Assembly (NCBI GenBank): GCA_002298965.1
Contig: DBMN01000023.1
Location: forward strand, 1 to 29,110
Reading direction: 5' to 3'
Length of the DNA stretch: 29,110 bases
Source of the DNA: Rhizobiales bacterium UBA697
GTDB taxonomy: Bacteria > Pseudomonadota > Alphaproteobacteria > Rhizobiales > Ancalomicrobiaceae
Notes under the pieces: generated by a model
The model's input: only the letters and a program-made list of their open reading frames with translations
Database searches by the model: none
What the model was told of the DNA's origin: nothing
Made by a program: the position numbers and the translations under genes
Shown here: in pieces, positions 16,761 to 24,732 of the stretch
Position numbering within the stretch: position 1 is the stretch's first letter
How the letters are laid out: the number at the start of each line of letters is the position of its first letter

Positions 16761-17774
16761 ATGTCCGACACCCGCTTCGACGTCCTGGCGATCGGCAATG
16801 CCATCGTCGACGTGATCGCCCGCACCGAGGACGACTTCCTGGTGCGCGAAGGGCTGATCAAGGGCTCGATGCGCCTGATCGACGCGGGCGAGGCCGAACG
16901 CCTCTACGACCACATGGGGCCGGCCAAGGAGATCTCCGGCGGTTCGGCCGGCAACACCATCGCCGCGCTGGCCGGCCTCGGCGGCCGCGGCGCCTATTTC
17001 GGCAAGGTCGCCGACGATCACCTCGGCAAGAGCTTCTCCCACGACATCCGCGCCGTCGGCGTGCATTTCGAGACGGCGCCGCTGCTCAAGATCGGCCCGG
17101 ACTACGCCCCGACCGCGCGCTCGATGATCCTGGTGACGCCCGACGGCGAGCGCACCATGAACACCTTCCTCGGCGCCTGCACCCATCTCGCCCCGGCCGA
17201 CGTCGACCCGGCGGTCGTCGCCGCCTCGCAGGTCGTCTATCTCGAGGGCTATCTGTGGGATCCGCCGGCCGCCAAGGCGGCCTTCCGCGAGGCCTCGCGG
17301 ATCGCCCATGCCAACGGCCGCAAGGTGGCGCTGACGCTCTCCGACAGCTTCTGCGTCGATCGCTGGCGCGCCGAGTTCCTCGATCTGATGCGCTCCGGCA
17401 TGGTCGACCTGATCTTCGCCAACCAGGCCGAGGTCAAGGCGCTCTACGAGACCGCCGACGTCGACACCGGCATCGCCGCGCTGCGCGCCGACGTCGCCAT
17501 GGCCGCGGTGACGCTGTCGGAGGAGGGCTCGCTGGTCGTCGCCCGCGACGAGACCGTCCGTGTCGCCGCCTCGCCGGTCACCCGCGTCGTCGACACCACC
17601 GGCGCCGGCGATCTCTACGCCGCCGGCTTCCTCTTCGGCCTGACCCGCGACTACGACCTCGGTGCCTGCGCCGAGCTCGGCGGGCTGCTCGCCGCCGAGA
17701 TCATCGGCCACATCGGCGCCCGCTCCCAGACCGATCTCGCCGGTCTCGCCCGTCAGGCCGGGTTCGCGGTCTGA
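16761..17774 (+). CDS. PfkB-family carbohydrate kinase, adenosine kinase-like
   Basis: This 337-residue ribokinase-fold enzyme most resembles the bacterial adenosine kinases of alphaproteobacteria, which phosphorylate adenosine to AMP with ATP. It has the N-terminal FDVLAIGNAIVDVIA strand, the substrate-binding GGSAGNT motif (residues about 54-60), and the second PfkB signature DTTGAGDLYAAGF with catalytic Asp284. FANQAEVKALY corresponds to the N-x-x-E metal motif. The ATG at 16761 is preceded by GGCAGGG with about 7-nt spacing and gives a normal N-terminus. A role in salvage of adenosine from the S-adenosylhomocysteine cycle is plausible. Other PfkB sugar substrates cannot be excluded. Its 3' end overlaps the convergent cyclase gene by 22 bp. 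Confidence 0.85.
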   Translation: MSDTRFDVLAIGNAIVDVIARTEDDFLVREGLIKGSMRLIDAGEAERLYDHMGPAKEISGGSAGNTIAALAGLGGRGAYFGKVADDHLGKSFSHDIRAVGVHFETAPLLKIGPDYAPTARSMILVTPDGERTMNTFLGACTHLAPADVDPAVVAASQVVYLEGYLWDPPAAKAAFREASRIAHANGRKVALTLSDSFCVDRWRAEFLDLMRSGMVDLIFANQAEVKALYETADVDTGIAALRADVAMAAVTLSEEGSLVVARDETVRVAASPVTRVVDTTGAGDLYAAGFLFGLTRDYDLGACAELGGLLAAEIIGHIGARSQTDLAGLARQAGFAV

Positions 17775-18997
17775 GCGAAGGTGTCGGCTTCCTGGATCTG
17801 CCAGCGATTGCGGCCGTCCCGCTTGGCGCGGTAGAGCGCCCGGTCGGCCTGTTCCAGCGCCTCGCGCCGCGGCGCGGGCGAGGTCGGCTCGACGATCGAG
17901 GCGCCGAGCGAGATCGTCACCACGCCGGGCGGGATCGCCTCGCCCGGTCCGCTCGGGATGCCGAGCTTCTCGATCGACCGCCGCAGCCGCTCCATGATCG
18001 GCCCGATCGCACGGGCGTCGACGCCCGGCAGCAGCAGGGCGAACTCCTCGCCGCCGAGTCGCGCCAGGAGGTCGGCGTCGTCGCGCAGCCCGTCGGCCAG
18101 CGCCATCGCCACGGCGGTCAGGCAGCGGTCGCCCTCGGGGTGACCGAAACGGTCGTTGAAGGCCTTGAAGTGGTCGATGTCGATCATCACCAGCGCGAAG
18201 GGCGTCTGCCGTTCGTCGGTCGTCAGCGCCGCCATCCGCTCCTCGAAGCCGCGGCGGTTGGCGACGCCGGTCAGCGGATCGAGCCGCGTCATCTCACGCA
18301 GCTCGGCGTTGCGCGCCTCCGAGATCTCGCCGATCAGCTTCTCGCGGGCGAGGAACAGGAACAGGATGCGGTGGTCGCGGTCGGAGCGGTAGTTGCCCCA
18401 CAGCGCCATGGCGCCGACCGAGAAGACCAGCAGCACCGCCGGCCATCGGTAGACCGACGCCAGATCCGTCATGCCGGCGACGATGAAGACGAAGAGCACC
18501 CACACCGCCACGGTCGTCGCCAGCGCCTGGCGGAAGTGCAGGGTCGCGAGGCTGCAGGGCGCCAGCGGCACCATCACGTAGCAGAACATGCCGATGGTCG
18601 ACACCGGCGCCGGTTCGATGCGGAAGCTGAAACACACCAGCCCCGAGACGACGATGATCGCCGACATCGTCGTGGCGTCGATGACGCGGTGGTCGTAGGT
18701 CGCCGCGGTGATCACCAGACCGACCGCGCAGACCACGGTGATCGCCGCCATCGCGCCGAGCCAGGCCCGGAAACGCTCGGGATCCTCGATCTCCAGCACC
18801 AGCGACCGCATCAGCACGAAGGAGACCAGGACCGCCAGGCCGATCATCGTGCCGATGATCATCGAGCGCCGCTTGTCGGGGGCGATCGAGGCACGGTAGT
18901 GCTCCTCGAGCGACGGCGTGAAGGCCAGACGCCCGACCGGCTTCGCCAGATTCGCGAGGACCTCGGCGATCAGCGCGTCGCGAGGAGGGGGCGACAT
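17753..18997 (-). CDS. Membrane diguanylate cyclase (GGDEF)
   Basis: This 414-residue protein makes c-di-GMP from two GTP. The N-terminal half holds about six membrane helices (roughly 45-63, 80-100, 110-125, 132-150, 158-176, 186-201), forming a MASE-like sensor of unknown ligand. The GGDEF domain begins at LDPLTGVANRRGFEER (239-254), with metal-binding DIDHFKAFND (273-282) and the intact active site GGEEF at 315-319. The inhibitory I-site Arg is missing: the position reads DDAD instead of RxxD, so product inhibition may be absent. ATG at 18997 with GGAAAG upstream gives the expected start. The gene ends inside the 3' end of the kinase gene (22-bp antisense overlap). Confidence 0.9.
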   Translation of the reverse strand: MSPPPRDALIAEVLANLAKPVGRLAFTPSLEEHYRASIAPDKRRSMIIGTMIGLAVLVSFVLMRSLVLEIEDPERFRAWLGAMAAITVVCAVGLVITAATYDHRVIDATTMSAIIVVSGLVCFSFRIEPAPVSTIGMFCYVMVPLAPCSLATLHFRQALATTVAVWVLFVFIVAGMTDLASVYRWPAVLLVFSVGAMALWGNYRSDRDHRILFLFLAREKLIGEISEARNAELREMTRLDPLTGVANRRGFEERMAALTTDERQTPFALVMIDIDHFKAFNDRFGHPEGDRCLTAVAMALADGLRDDADLLARLGGEEFALLLPGVDARAIGPIMERLRRSIEKLGIPSGPGEAIPPGVVTISLGASIVEPTSPAPRREALEQADRALYRAKRDGRNRWQIQEADTFAQTANPA

Positions 18998-19090
18998 GGA
19001 AAGGCTCTTTCCGGAAGGGTGGTCGACTGTCGGCTTCCGAAATCGTCGATAAGGCCTCGGTCGCCGCGAGTCCATCCCGACGACGCGAAA

Positions 19091-19103
19091 TTACGCTGCG
19101 TAA
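19091..19103. repeat. Palindrome TTACGC-T-GCGTAA upstream of the cyclase gene
   Basis: Perfect 6-bp arms around one central base, 94-106 bp before the cyclase start and 17-29 bp after the stop of the cupin regulator. It could be an operator for the cyclase gene. It is too short to be a terminator. Confidence 0.35.
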
Positions 19104-19119
19104 CTCGAGTGACGCCGTG

Positions 19120-19674
19120 TCAGAAGCTCGGCGGCGTACAGGCCGAGACCATCACCAGCTCGCCGTCGCCGACGTTGCGGAACGCGTGTGGCCGGCGGCT
19201 GTCGAAGAGATAGGCGTCGCCGGGCCTCAGTTCGTGGCGTTCGCCGTCGACCTCGAGCTCGAGCAGGCCGCGGATGACGATGCCGGCCTCCTCGCCCTGA
19301 TGGGTGAGGAGCGCCCGCCCCGAGGCCGCCCCCTTCTCGTAGCGCTCGTGCATCATCTGCAGCGAACGCCCGGCGAGGTCGCCGCCGACCTGCCGGTAGC
19401 TGATCGGCCCGCCGGCGATCTCGGTCAGTTCCGAGGCGCGCCAGACGACCTTCTCGCGCTCGCCGTCGGCCCGCGAGAAGAAGGTCGACAGCGCGATCGG
19501 GAAGCCCGCCAGGATCTGCTTCAGCGCCGCCACCGAGGGGCTGACCCGGTTGGCCTCGATCATCGAGATCGTGGCGTTGGACACGCCCGCGCGCCGCGCC
19601 AGCGCCCGCTGGGACAGGCCGTGGGCGACGCGCAGTTCCTTGAGCCTGAGGCCGACGTCGATATCCATGTTCAT
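19120..19674 (-). CDS. XRE-family regulator with cupin domain (PuuR-like)
   Basis: This 184-residue protein pairs an N-terminal XRE helix-turn-helix with a C-terminal cupin. The HTH region is RLKELRVAHGLSQRALARRAG and VSNATISMIEANRVSPS (about 9-47). The cupin (about 110-182) includes THQGEEAGIVIRG, LRPGDAYLFDSRRPHAFRN and a terminal VSACTPPSF. This is the architecture of PuuR, the putrescine-responsive repressor of E. coli, and related regulators of polyamine and amine breakdown. It is divergent from an omega-aminotransferase, its most likely target. ATG at 19674 is used; ATG at 19668 is two codons on. No strong Shine-Dalgarno is visible. Confidence 0.86.
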   Translation of the reverse strand: MNMDIDVGLRLKELRVAHGLSQRALARRAGVSNATISMIEANRVSPSVAALKQILAGFPIALSTFFSRADGEREKVVWRASELTEIAGGPISYRQVGGDLAGRSLQMMHERYEKGAASGRALLTHQGEEAGIVIRGLLELEVDGERHELRPGDAYLFDSRRPHAFRNVGDGELVMVSACTPPSF

Positions 19675-19703
19675 GTGTTCAGAATACGAAACGGATCGAA
19701 CAC
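19675..19703. promoter_or_regulatory. Candidate operator between the PuuR-like gene and the aminotransferase gene
   Basis: A perfect inverted repeat, GTGTTC (19675-19680) and GAACAC (19698-19703), with a 17-bp spacer. One arm touches the start codon of the regulator. The other lies 70 bp before the aminotransferase start. This suits an autoregulated divergent pair, but the arms are short. Confidence 0.4.
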
Positions 19704-19773
19704 GGTCCAGGGGTTGGCGTGGCGGGTTCGCGGCCGTAACGTTCGCAATATCAACCGAACCACCGAGGCTCCG

Positions 19774-21096
19774 ATGACCGCCCACCCGCGCCCCAACGAT
19801 CTCGCCTCCTTCTGGATGCCCTTCACCGCCAACCGGCAGTTCAAGCAGACGCCGCGCATGTTCGTCGCCGCCGACCGCATGCGCTACGTCACCGACGACG
19901 GCCGCAAGGTGCTCGACGGCACGGCGGGTCTGTGGTGCTGCAACGCCGGTCACAACCGGCCGAAGATCGTCGAGGCGATCCGCGCCCAGGCGGGCGAGCT
20001 CGACTATGCGCCCGCCTTCCAGATGGGCCATCCGAAGGCCTTCGAGTTCGCCAACCGGCTGGTCGGCATCGCGCCGGAAGGCTTCGACCACGTCTTCTTC
20101 ACCAACTCCGGCTCGGAGAGCGCCGACACCGCGCTGAAGATGGCGCTGGCCTATCACCGCGTCCGCGGCGAGGCGCAGCGGGTGCGCCTGATCGGCCGCG
20201 AGCGCGGCTATCACGGCGTCAACTTCGGCGGCATGTCGGTCGGCGGCATCGGCGGCAATCGCAAGATGTTCGGCCAGCTGCTGCCGCACGTCGACCACCT
20301 GCGCCACACCCACGATCCGGCGCGCAACGCCTTCACCCGCGGCCAGCCCGAGCACGGCGCCGAGTTCGCCGACGAGCTCGAGCGGATCTGCGCGCTGCAC
20401 GATCCTTCCACCATCGCCGCCGTCATCGTCGAGCCGATGGCCGGCTCGACCGGCGTGCTGATGCCGCCCAAGGGCTATCTCGAGCGGCTGCGCGCCATCT
20501 GCGACAAGCACGGCATCCTCTTGATCTTCGACGAGGTCATCACCGGCTTCGGCCGTCTCGGCACGCCCTTCGCCGTCGACTTCTACGGCGTGAGGCCCGA
20601 CCTCTTCACCATCGCCAAGGGCATGACCAACGGCGTCATCCCGATGGGCGGCGTCTTCGTGCAGAAGAAGATCCACGACGCCTTCATGACCGGCCCCGAG
20701 CACATGATCGAGTTCGCCCACGGCTACACCTATTCGGGCAACCCGATCGCCTGCGCCGCCGGCATCGCCACGCTCGACACCTATGCCGAGGACGGGCTGC
20801 TCACCCGCGCCGCCGAGCTCGCGCCCTACTGGGAGGACGCGCTGCATTCGCTGAAGGGCCTGCCGCACGTCGTCGACATCCGCAACACCGGCCTGATCGG
20901 CGCGATCGAGCTGGAGTCGATCGAGGGCCAGCCGACCAAGCGGGCCTTCTCCTGCTTCCTCGACGCCTTCGACAACGACCTGCTGATCCGCACGACCGGC
21001 GACATCATCGCCCTGTCGCCGCCGCTGATCATCGAGAAGTCGGACATCGACGAGCTGTTCGGCAAGCTCGCCGCGGTGCTGAAGCGCGCCGCCTGA
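19774..21096 (+). CDS. Omega-amino acid (beta-alanine):pyruvate aminotransferase, class III
   Basis: This 440-residue PLP enzyme resembles beta-alanine:pyruvate transaminases, which turn beta-alanine into malonate semialdehyde while making alanine. The N-terminal FWMPFTANRQFK and LDGTAGLWCCNAGH segments are typical of that subgroup. TNSGSESADTALKMA binds the cofactor phosphate, IFDEVITGFGRLG carries the pyridine-N Asp, and the Schiff-base Lys282 is in FTIAKGMTNG. Other omega-amines (taurine, putrescine, GABA) are possible substrates in this family. ATG at 19774 has GAGG about 8 nt upstream. Divergence from the PuuR-like regulator supports control by an amine. Its stop codon is part of a hairpin shared with the convergent gene. 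Confidence 0.88.
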   Translation: MTAHPRPNDLASFWMPFTANRQFKQTPRMFVAADRMRYVTDDGRKVLDGTAGLWCCNAGHNRPKIVEAIRAQAGELDYAPAFQMGHPKAFEFANRLVGIAPEGFDHVFFTNSGSESADTALKMALAYHRVRGEAQRVRLIGRERGYHGVNFGGMSVGGIGGNRKMFGQLLPHVDHLRHTHDPARNAFTRGQPEHGAEFADELERICALHDPSTIAAVIVEPMAGSTGVLMPPKGYLERLRAICDKHGILLIFDEVITGFGRLGTPFAVDFYGVRPDLFTIAKGMTNGVIPMGGVFVQKKIHDAFMTGPEHMIEFAHGYTYSGNPIACAAGIATLDTYAEDGLLTRAAELAPYWEDALHSLKGLPHVVDIRNTGLIGAIELESIEGQPTKRAFSCFLDAFDNDLLIRTTGDIIALSPPLIIEKSDIDELFGKLAAVLKRAA

Positions 21097-21116
21097 GGCG
21101 CGCGGCGCCGTCAGGC
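21091..21116. terminator. Convergent-gene hairpin containing both stop codons
   Basis: GCCTGA-GGCGC (21091-21101) pairs with GCGCC-TCAGGC (21105-21116) with one bulged G (21110) and a three-base loop. The TGA of the aminotransferase and the complement of the TGA of the GGDEF-EAL gene form opposite sides of the stem. No T-run follows on either strand, so termination efficiency is uncertain. Confidence 0.5.
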
Positions 21117-22904
21117 GCTGCGGCGACGCGAACGGGCCGGCCGTTCGGGCGCGGGGGCGGGTTCCGCCTCCGCCGTGGCCGGCACGGGATCGAGGGCGAC
21201 GGCGGCTTCCACGGCCGCCGTTTCCGTCTCGGCGGCCGACGGCACGCCTTCCGCGGTGCCGAGCAGGCCGGCGATGTCGCCGCGCTGCAGGATCACCGCC
21301 CGATGGCCGCTCTCGTCGGCGAAGGGCTGGGCGTGGGCCTCGATCACCCGCAGCAGTTCGGGAACCGACCCCGCCGGCACCGCCTCCGAATAGAGGAAGC
21401 CCTGGCCGAGGGTACAGCCGAAGTCGCGCAGGATGTCGGCGTTGCCGGCCGATTCGATGCCTTCCGCCGTGGTCGGCAGGCCGAGCGAGCCGGACAGACC
21501 GATGATCGCCTTGACGATCATGCGGCTGTCGACGTTCTCGCGCATCGTCTTCACGAAGGACTGGTCGATCTTGATCTTGTCGAACGGCAGCATGCGCAGC
21601 TGATGCAGCGAGGCATAGCCGGTGCCGAAGTCGTCGAGCGCGATCGAGATGCCCTGGTTCTTCAGCGACATCAGCGTCTGCGTCGCCTGTTCGTGGTCGA
21701 CCACGAGGGCGCTCTCGGTGATCTCGATCTCGAGGCGCTGCGGCGGGAAGCCGACCTCGACCAGGATCTGCAGGATCTCCTGAGCGAGCCAGGGGTTCTT
21801 GAAGTCGACCGGCGAGATGTTGACGGCGATCTTGATGTGCGCCGGCCAGTCGCGCGCCGCCTGGCAGGCCTGGCGCAGCAGCGACGTGGTCATCCGCGAC
21901 AGGAGACCGGTCTCCTCGGCGATCGGGATGAAGGTCGACGGCGGGATCTGCCCGCGGGTCGGATGGTTCCAGCGTGCCAGCACCTCGAAGCCGGTGAGCT
22001 TGCCGGAGGCGAGGTCCATCACCGGCTGGAAGTGCGGCATGACCTGACCGTTGTCGATCGCCGACTCCAGCGCCGATTCCAGTTCGGCGCGCTCGCGGAT
22101 CGCTTCTTCCATCGACGGCCTGAACAGCGACATCGAGGTCTCGCGCTTGCGAGCGTCGTCGAGGGCGATGTCGGCATGGCGCATGATGGCGTCGACGTCG
22201 GCGACCGTGGCCTCCTGCCCGAACAGGGCGACGCCGGCATCCGCGGTGATCGGCACCGGCGGATCGTATTCCTCGAGCCGCATGGCGACCGCCTGGACGA
22301 TCTGCAGCGCCCGCACCTCGGCCGCCTCGGCGTCGCGCACCTGGGTGATGACGTGGAACTCGTCCGGCCCGATGCGGGCGACGAAGTCGGAGGCGCCCAC
22401 CGCCATGGCGAGACGGTCGGAGAATTCGATCAGCACGTGGTCGGCGACCAGATGGCCGAACACCTCGTTCAGCGACTTGAAGCGCTCGATGTCGACGGCG
22501 ATCAGCGCGCCGACCGAGGTCTTGGAGACGCCCTCGGCGAGGCGGCGGGTGAGCTCGGCCTTGAGGCCGGCGCGGTTCGGCAGGCCGGTCAGCGGATCGA
22601 TGATGGCGGCGGTCTCGGCGGTCTCTTCCGCCTCGGCCTTGGCGACGCGCATCTGTCGGACCTCGACGCGGCGGCGGAAGGCATAGGCGAAGACGCCGAC
22701 CCACGACGCGACCGCCAGCGCCAGCGCCGCCGATCCCAGCGTGGAATCGGCCGACTGCAGGATGGCCACCGTCTTGTGGAGGACGCCGAAGCGATAGTCG
22801 ACGACGAACAACAGGCCGATGATGCCGAAGAGGACGATCCGCTCGCCCGTAGGCGTCAGCGATCGCCTACCGTTCGGCTTGAGAGCGGATTTCAGACCTG
22901 CCAT
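21111..22904 (-). CDS. Membrane GGDEF-EAL protein with degenerate GGDEF, probable c-di-GMP phosphodiesterase
   Basis: This 597-residue protein has two membrane helices (about 22-40 and 58-76), a short linker helix, a GGDEF domain starting at IIDPLTGLPNRAGL (101-114), and an EAL domain from about 275. The active-site motif reads GPDEF (179-183), with Pro for the second Gly, so cyclase activity is doubtful; the domain may only bind GTP. The EAL motif reads EVL (307-309) with the catalytic Glu kept. NISP, EITES, DDFGTGYASL, KIDQSF and AEGIE, which carry the remaining metal and catalytic residues, are all present. A low-complexity Ala/Pro/Glu tail of about 45 residues ends the protein. ATG at 22904 has GGAG eight bases upstream; a GTG at 22925 is less likely. 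Confidence 0.9.
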   Translation of the reverse strand: MAGLKSALKPNGRRSLTPTGERIVLFGIIGLLFVVDYRFGVLHKTVAILQSADSTLGSAALALAVASWVGVFAYAFRRRVEVRQMRVAKAEAEETAETAAIIDPLTGLPNRAGLKAELTRRLAEGVSKTSVGALIAVDIERFKSLNEVFGHLVADHVLIEFSDRLAMAVGASDFVARIGPDEFHVITQVRDAEAAEVRALQIVQAVAMRLEEYDPPVPITADAGVALFGQEATVADVDAIMRHADIALDDARKRETSMSLFRPSMEEAIRERAELESALESAIDNGQVMPHFQPVMDLASGKLTGFEVLARWNHPTRGQIPPSTFIPIAEETGLLSRMTTSLLRQACQAARDWPAHIKIAVNISPVDFKNPWLAQEILQILVEVGFPPQRLEIEITESALVVDHEQATQTLMSLKNQGISIALDDFGTGYASLHQLRMLPFDKIKIDQSFVKTMRENVDSRMIVKAIIGLSGSLGLPTTAEGIESAGNADILRDFGCTLGQGFLYSEAVPAGSVPELLRVIEAHAQPFADESGHRAVILQRGDIAGLLGTAEGVPSAAETETAAVEAAVALDPVPATAEAEPAPAPERPARSRRRSA

Positions 22905-23038
22905 CGAGCGGACTCCGGAACGCACGGCCCGAGGCGGACCGAGACCAATGTACCGGACACTCTAGCGATCGAGTTTTAAGGAGCCCTTTCCGTGCTTCCC
23001 CCCGCCGGTCCGCGAGGCTCGCATGGTTTAGGAAGGGT

Positions 23039-23986
23039 TCACGCGCTCCGGACGAAGGTCGAGAGCAGATGATGGGCGATCGCGATCGGCGGCGGCGCGA
23101 AGATCCCGTCGGGATGTTCGCCGGCGAGCAGGGTCGCGACTTCGGCGCGGGTGAACCAACGACAGTCTTCGAGTTCCGCCGGATCGAGACGGATCGCCTC
23201 GTCGTCGGCCTCGGCGACGACGCCTATCATCAGCGAGCCCGGGAAGGGCCAGGGCTCGGAGGCGACGTAGGAAACCGCGCCGACGCGGATGCCGGCCTCC
23301 TCGAAGGTCTCGCGGCGCACCGCCCCCTCGATCGTCTCGCCCGGCTCGACGAAGCCGGCGAGGCACGACCACATGCCCGGCGGAAAGGCGTGGCCGCGGC
23401 CGAGCAGGCAGCGGTCGCCGCGCCGGACCAGCATGATCACCGCCGGATCGGTGCGCGGGAAATGCTCCGCCCCACAGGCAGGGCAGAGCCGACGCCAGCC
23501 GGCCGTCGCCATGTCTGAGGGTGCGCCGCAGCGGGCGCAGTGGCGGTGGCTGGCGTGCCAGGCGAGGAGGCTGCGGGCGATCGCGATGGCGCCGTAGTGC
23601 TCGGCCGGCAGCGATCCGGCGATCGCCAGCGGGCGCAGCTCGATCGCCTCGAAGTCGGCGGCGAGCGTCTCGGGATCGGCGGGACCGGCGAAGGCGAACC
23701 AGCCGACCTCGTCGCCGGTATCGTCCCGCGCCAGTCCGAGGAAGATCCGCTCCTCGACCCGCGCGGCGAGCGCTTCCGCCGTCGCCCGGTCGTGGGCGGC
23801 GACGGGACGGTCGCCGTCACGGGCGACCACCACGCGGCTGCCGCAGATCACCAGGAAGCGGGCGCGCGGATCGGCGGCGAGCGCGGCGAGCCGTTCCCGG
23901 TCCTCGCGCAGCTCGGCGGCGCGATCGAGGCCGTTCACGACGAAGCGAAAGCCGAGCGAGGGTTCCAGATCGATCCGCGGCGGCAT
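23039..23986 (-). CDS. nudC: NAD+ diphosphatase / decapping NUDIX enzyme NudC
   Basis: This 315-residue enzyme hydrolyses NAD(H) to NMN(H) and AMP and, in E. coli, removes NAD caps from RNA. Zinc ligands are C150, C153, C168 and C171 (CARCG and CPACG). The canonical NUDIX box G-x5-E-x7-RETFEEAGI lies at residues 211-233. The NADH-specificity motif follows as SEPWPFP (243-249), where the usual residue after Ser is Gln. Length is somewhat above E. coli NudC (257) because of the longer N-terminal domain, as in other alphaproteobacteria. The ATG at 23986 has a perfect AAGGAG, and 11 bp separate it from the HIT gene, so they are cotranscribed. Confidence 0.92.
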   Translation of the reverse strand: MPPRIDLEPSLGFRFVVNGLDRAAELREDRERLAALAADPRARFLVICGSRVVVARDGDRPVAAHDRATAEALAARVEERIFLGLARDDTGDEVGWFAFAGPADPETLAADFEAIELRPLAIAGSLPAEHYGAIAIARSLLAWHASHRHCARCGAPSDMATAGWRRLCPACGAEHFPRTDPAVIMLVRRGDRCLLGRGHAFPPGMWSCLAGFVEPGETIEGAVRRETFEEAGIRVGAVSYVASEPWPFPGSLMIGVVAEADDEAIRLDPAELEDCRWFTRAEVATLLAGEHPDGIFAPPPIAIAHHLLSTFVRSA

Positions 23987-23997
23987 CGCGGGCTCCT

Positions 23998-24411
23998 TCA
24001 GGCGAGGCCGAGGCGCGCGGTCAGGCGGCGGGCGAGATCGTCGAGATCGGCCCGCGGGATCGGGTGGACGGCGGGGCGCCCCCACACCGGGGCGGGCCAG
24101 GCGGGATCGCCGCGGAAACGGGCGATGACGTGGACGTGGAGCTGGGAGACGACGTTGCCGAGCGCGGCGACGTTGAGCTTGTGGGCACCGGTCTCGGCCC
24201 GCAGCGCCTCGGCGACGGCGTCGATCTCGGCGCGCATCAGGGCGCGCTCGTCGGGGGGAAGATCGAGGATCTCGACCAGACCGGCGCGGCGCGGCACCAG
24301 GATCAGCCAGGGATGATCGGTCTCGCGCATCGCCAGGACCCGGCAGAGCGGAAGATCGGCGACGACGAACGTGTCGGCGGAGAGACGGGAATCGAGTTCG
24401 AAGCCGGACAT
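23998..24411 (-). CDS. HIT-family nucleotide hydrolase/transferase
   Basis: This 137-residue HIT-fold protein has the signature QLHVHVIAR, with His92 and His94 as the histidine-triad residues; the third triad position is Ile, as in a group of alphaproteobacterial HIT proteins. FELDSRLSADTFVVADLPLCRVLAMRETDHPWLILVPR is the conserved N-terminal beta-sheet region (residues 4-41). HIT enzymes act on nucleoside-phosphate bonds, for example Ap4A or AMP-lysine; the substrate here is unknown. The ATG at 24411 fits the family N-terminus and has CGGAG upstream. A GTG at 24441 overlapping the HPr stop (GTGA) would add ten residues. Its position after HPr ties it to the PTS operon. Confidence 0.82.
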   Translation of the reverse strand: MSGFELDSRLSADTFVVADLPLCRVLAMRETDHPWLILVPRRAGLVEILDLPPDERALMRAEIDAVAEALRAETGAHKLNVAALGNVVSQLHVHVIARFRGDPAWPAPVWGRPAVHPIPRADLDDLARRLTARLGLA

Positions 24412-24437
24412 GGCGGGCGCTCCGGGGGAGGGCGGCC

Positions 24438-24725
24438 TCACTCCTCGTGGAAGCGGGCCTCGACGAGGTCGGCGATCGCCTGGAGCGCCTCGGCGGCCTG
24501 CGGGCCGGTGGCCTTGACGCGGATCGAGGTGCCGATCGAGGCGGCCAGCATCATCAGCCCCATGATCGAGGTGCCGCAGACCGTCTGGTTGTCCTTGGAG
24601 ACTTCGATCTCGGCCTCGAAACTCTCGACCGTCTGAACGAATTTGGCCGAGGCACGCGCGTGCAGGCCCCGCTTGTTGGTGATCGGCAGATCGCGTTCGT
24701 AGCTCGCCATTCCGTCGAAACCCAT
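24438..24725 (-). CDS. ptsH: HPr phosphocarrier protein of the regulatory PTS
   Basis: This 95-residue HPr has the active-site His22 in NKRGLHARASAKF and the HPr-kinase target Ser53 in CGTSIMGLMML. They are 31 residues apart, as His15 and Ser46 are in classical HPr. It passes phosphate from EI(Ntr), encoded elsewhere, to EIIA proteins. No sugar permease is nearby, in line with the purely regulatory PTS of alphaproteobacteria. The ATG at 24725 lies 7 bp after the EIIA stop; a second ATG at 24710 would remove five residues that classical HPr lacks and is a real alternative. Confidence 0.93.
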   Translation of the reverse strand: MGFDGMASYERDLPITNKRGLHARASAKFVQTVESFEAEIEVSKDNQTVCGTSIMGLMMLAASIGTSIRVKATGPQAAEALQAIADLVEARFHEE

Positions 24726-24732
24726 GCCTTTC

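Noticed and set aside
16664..19213. 849-codon plus-strand frame across the kinase and cyclase genes
   Set aside because: It is in the wrong frame for the kinase and antisense to the cyclase, with repetitive Arg-rich sequence.
19675..22704. Apparent N-terminal extension of the PuuR-like protein to 1194 residues
   Set aside because: The extension runs antisense through the aminotransferase and out of frame through the GGDEF-EAL gene. Only the last 184 residues show real domains, and they start with their own ATG.
22905..23038. Possible terminator after nudC (CCCTTCC and GGAAAGGG)
   Set aside because: The arms are imperfect and about 45 bp apart, with no T-run.
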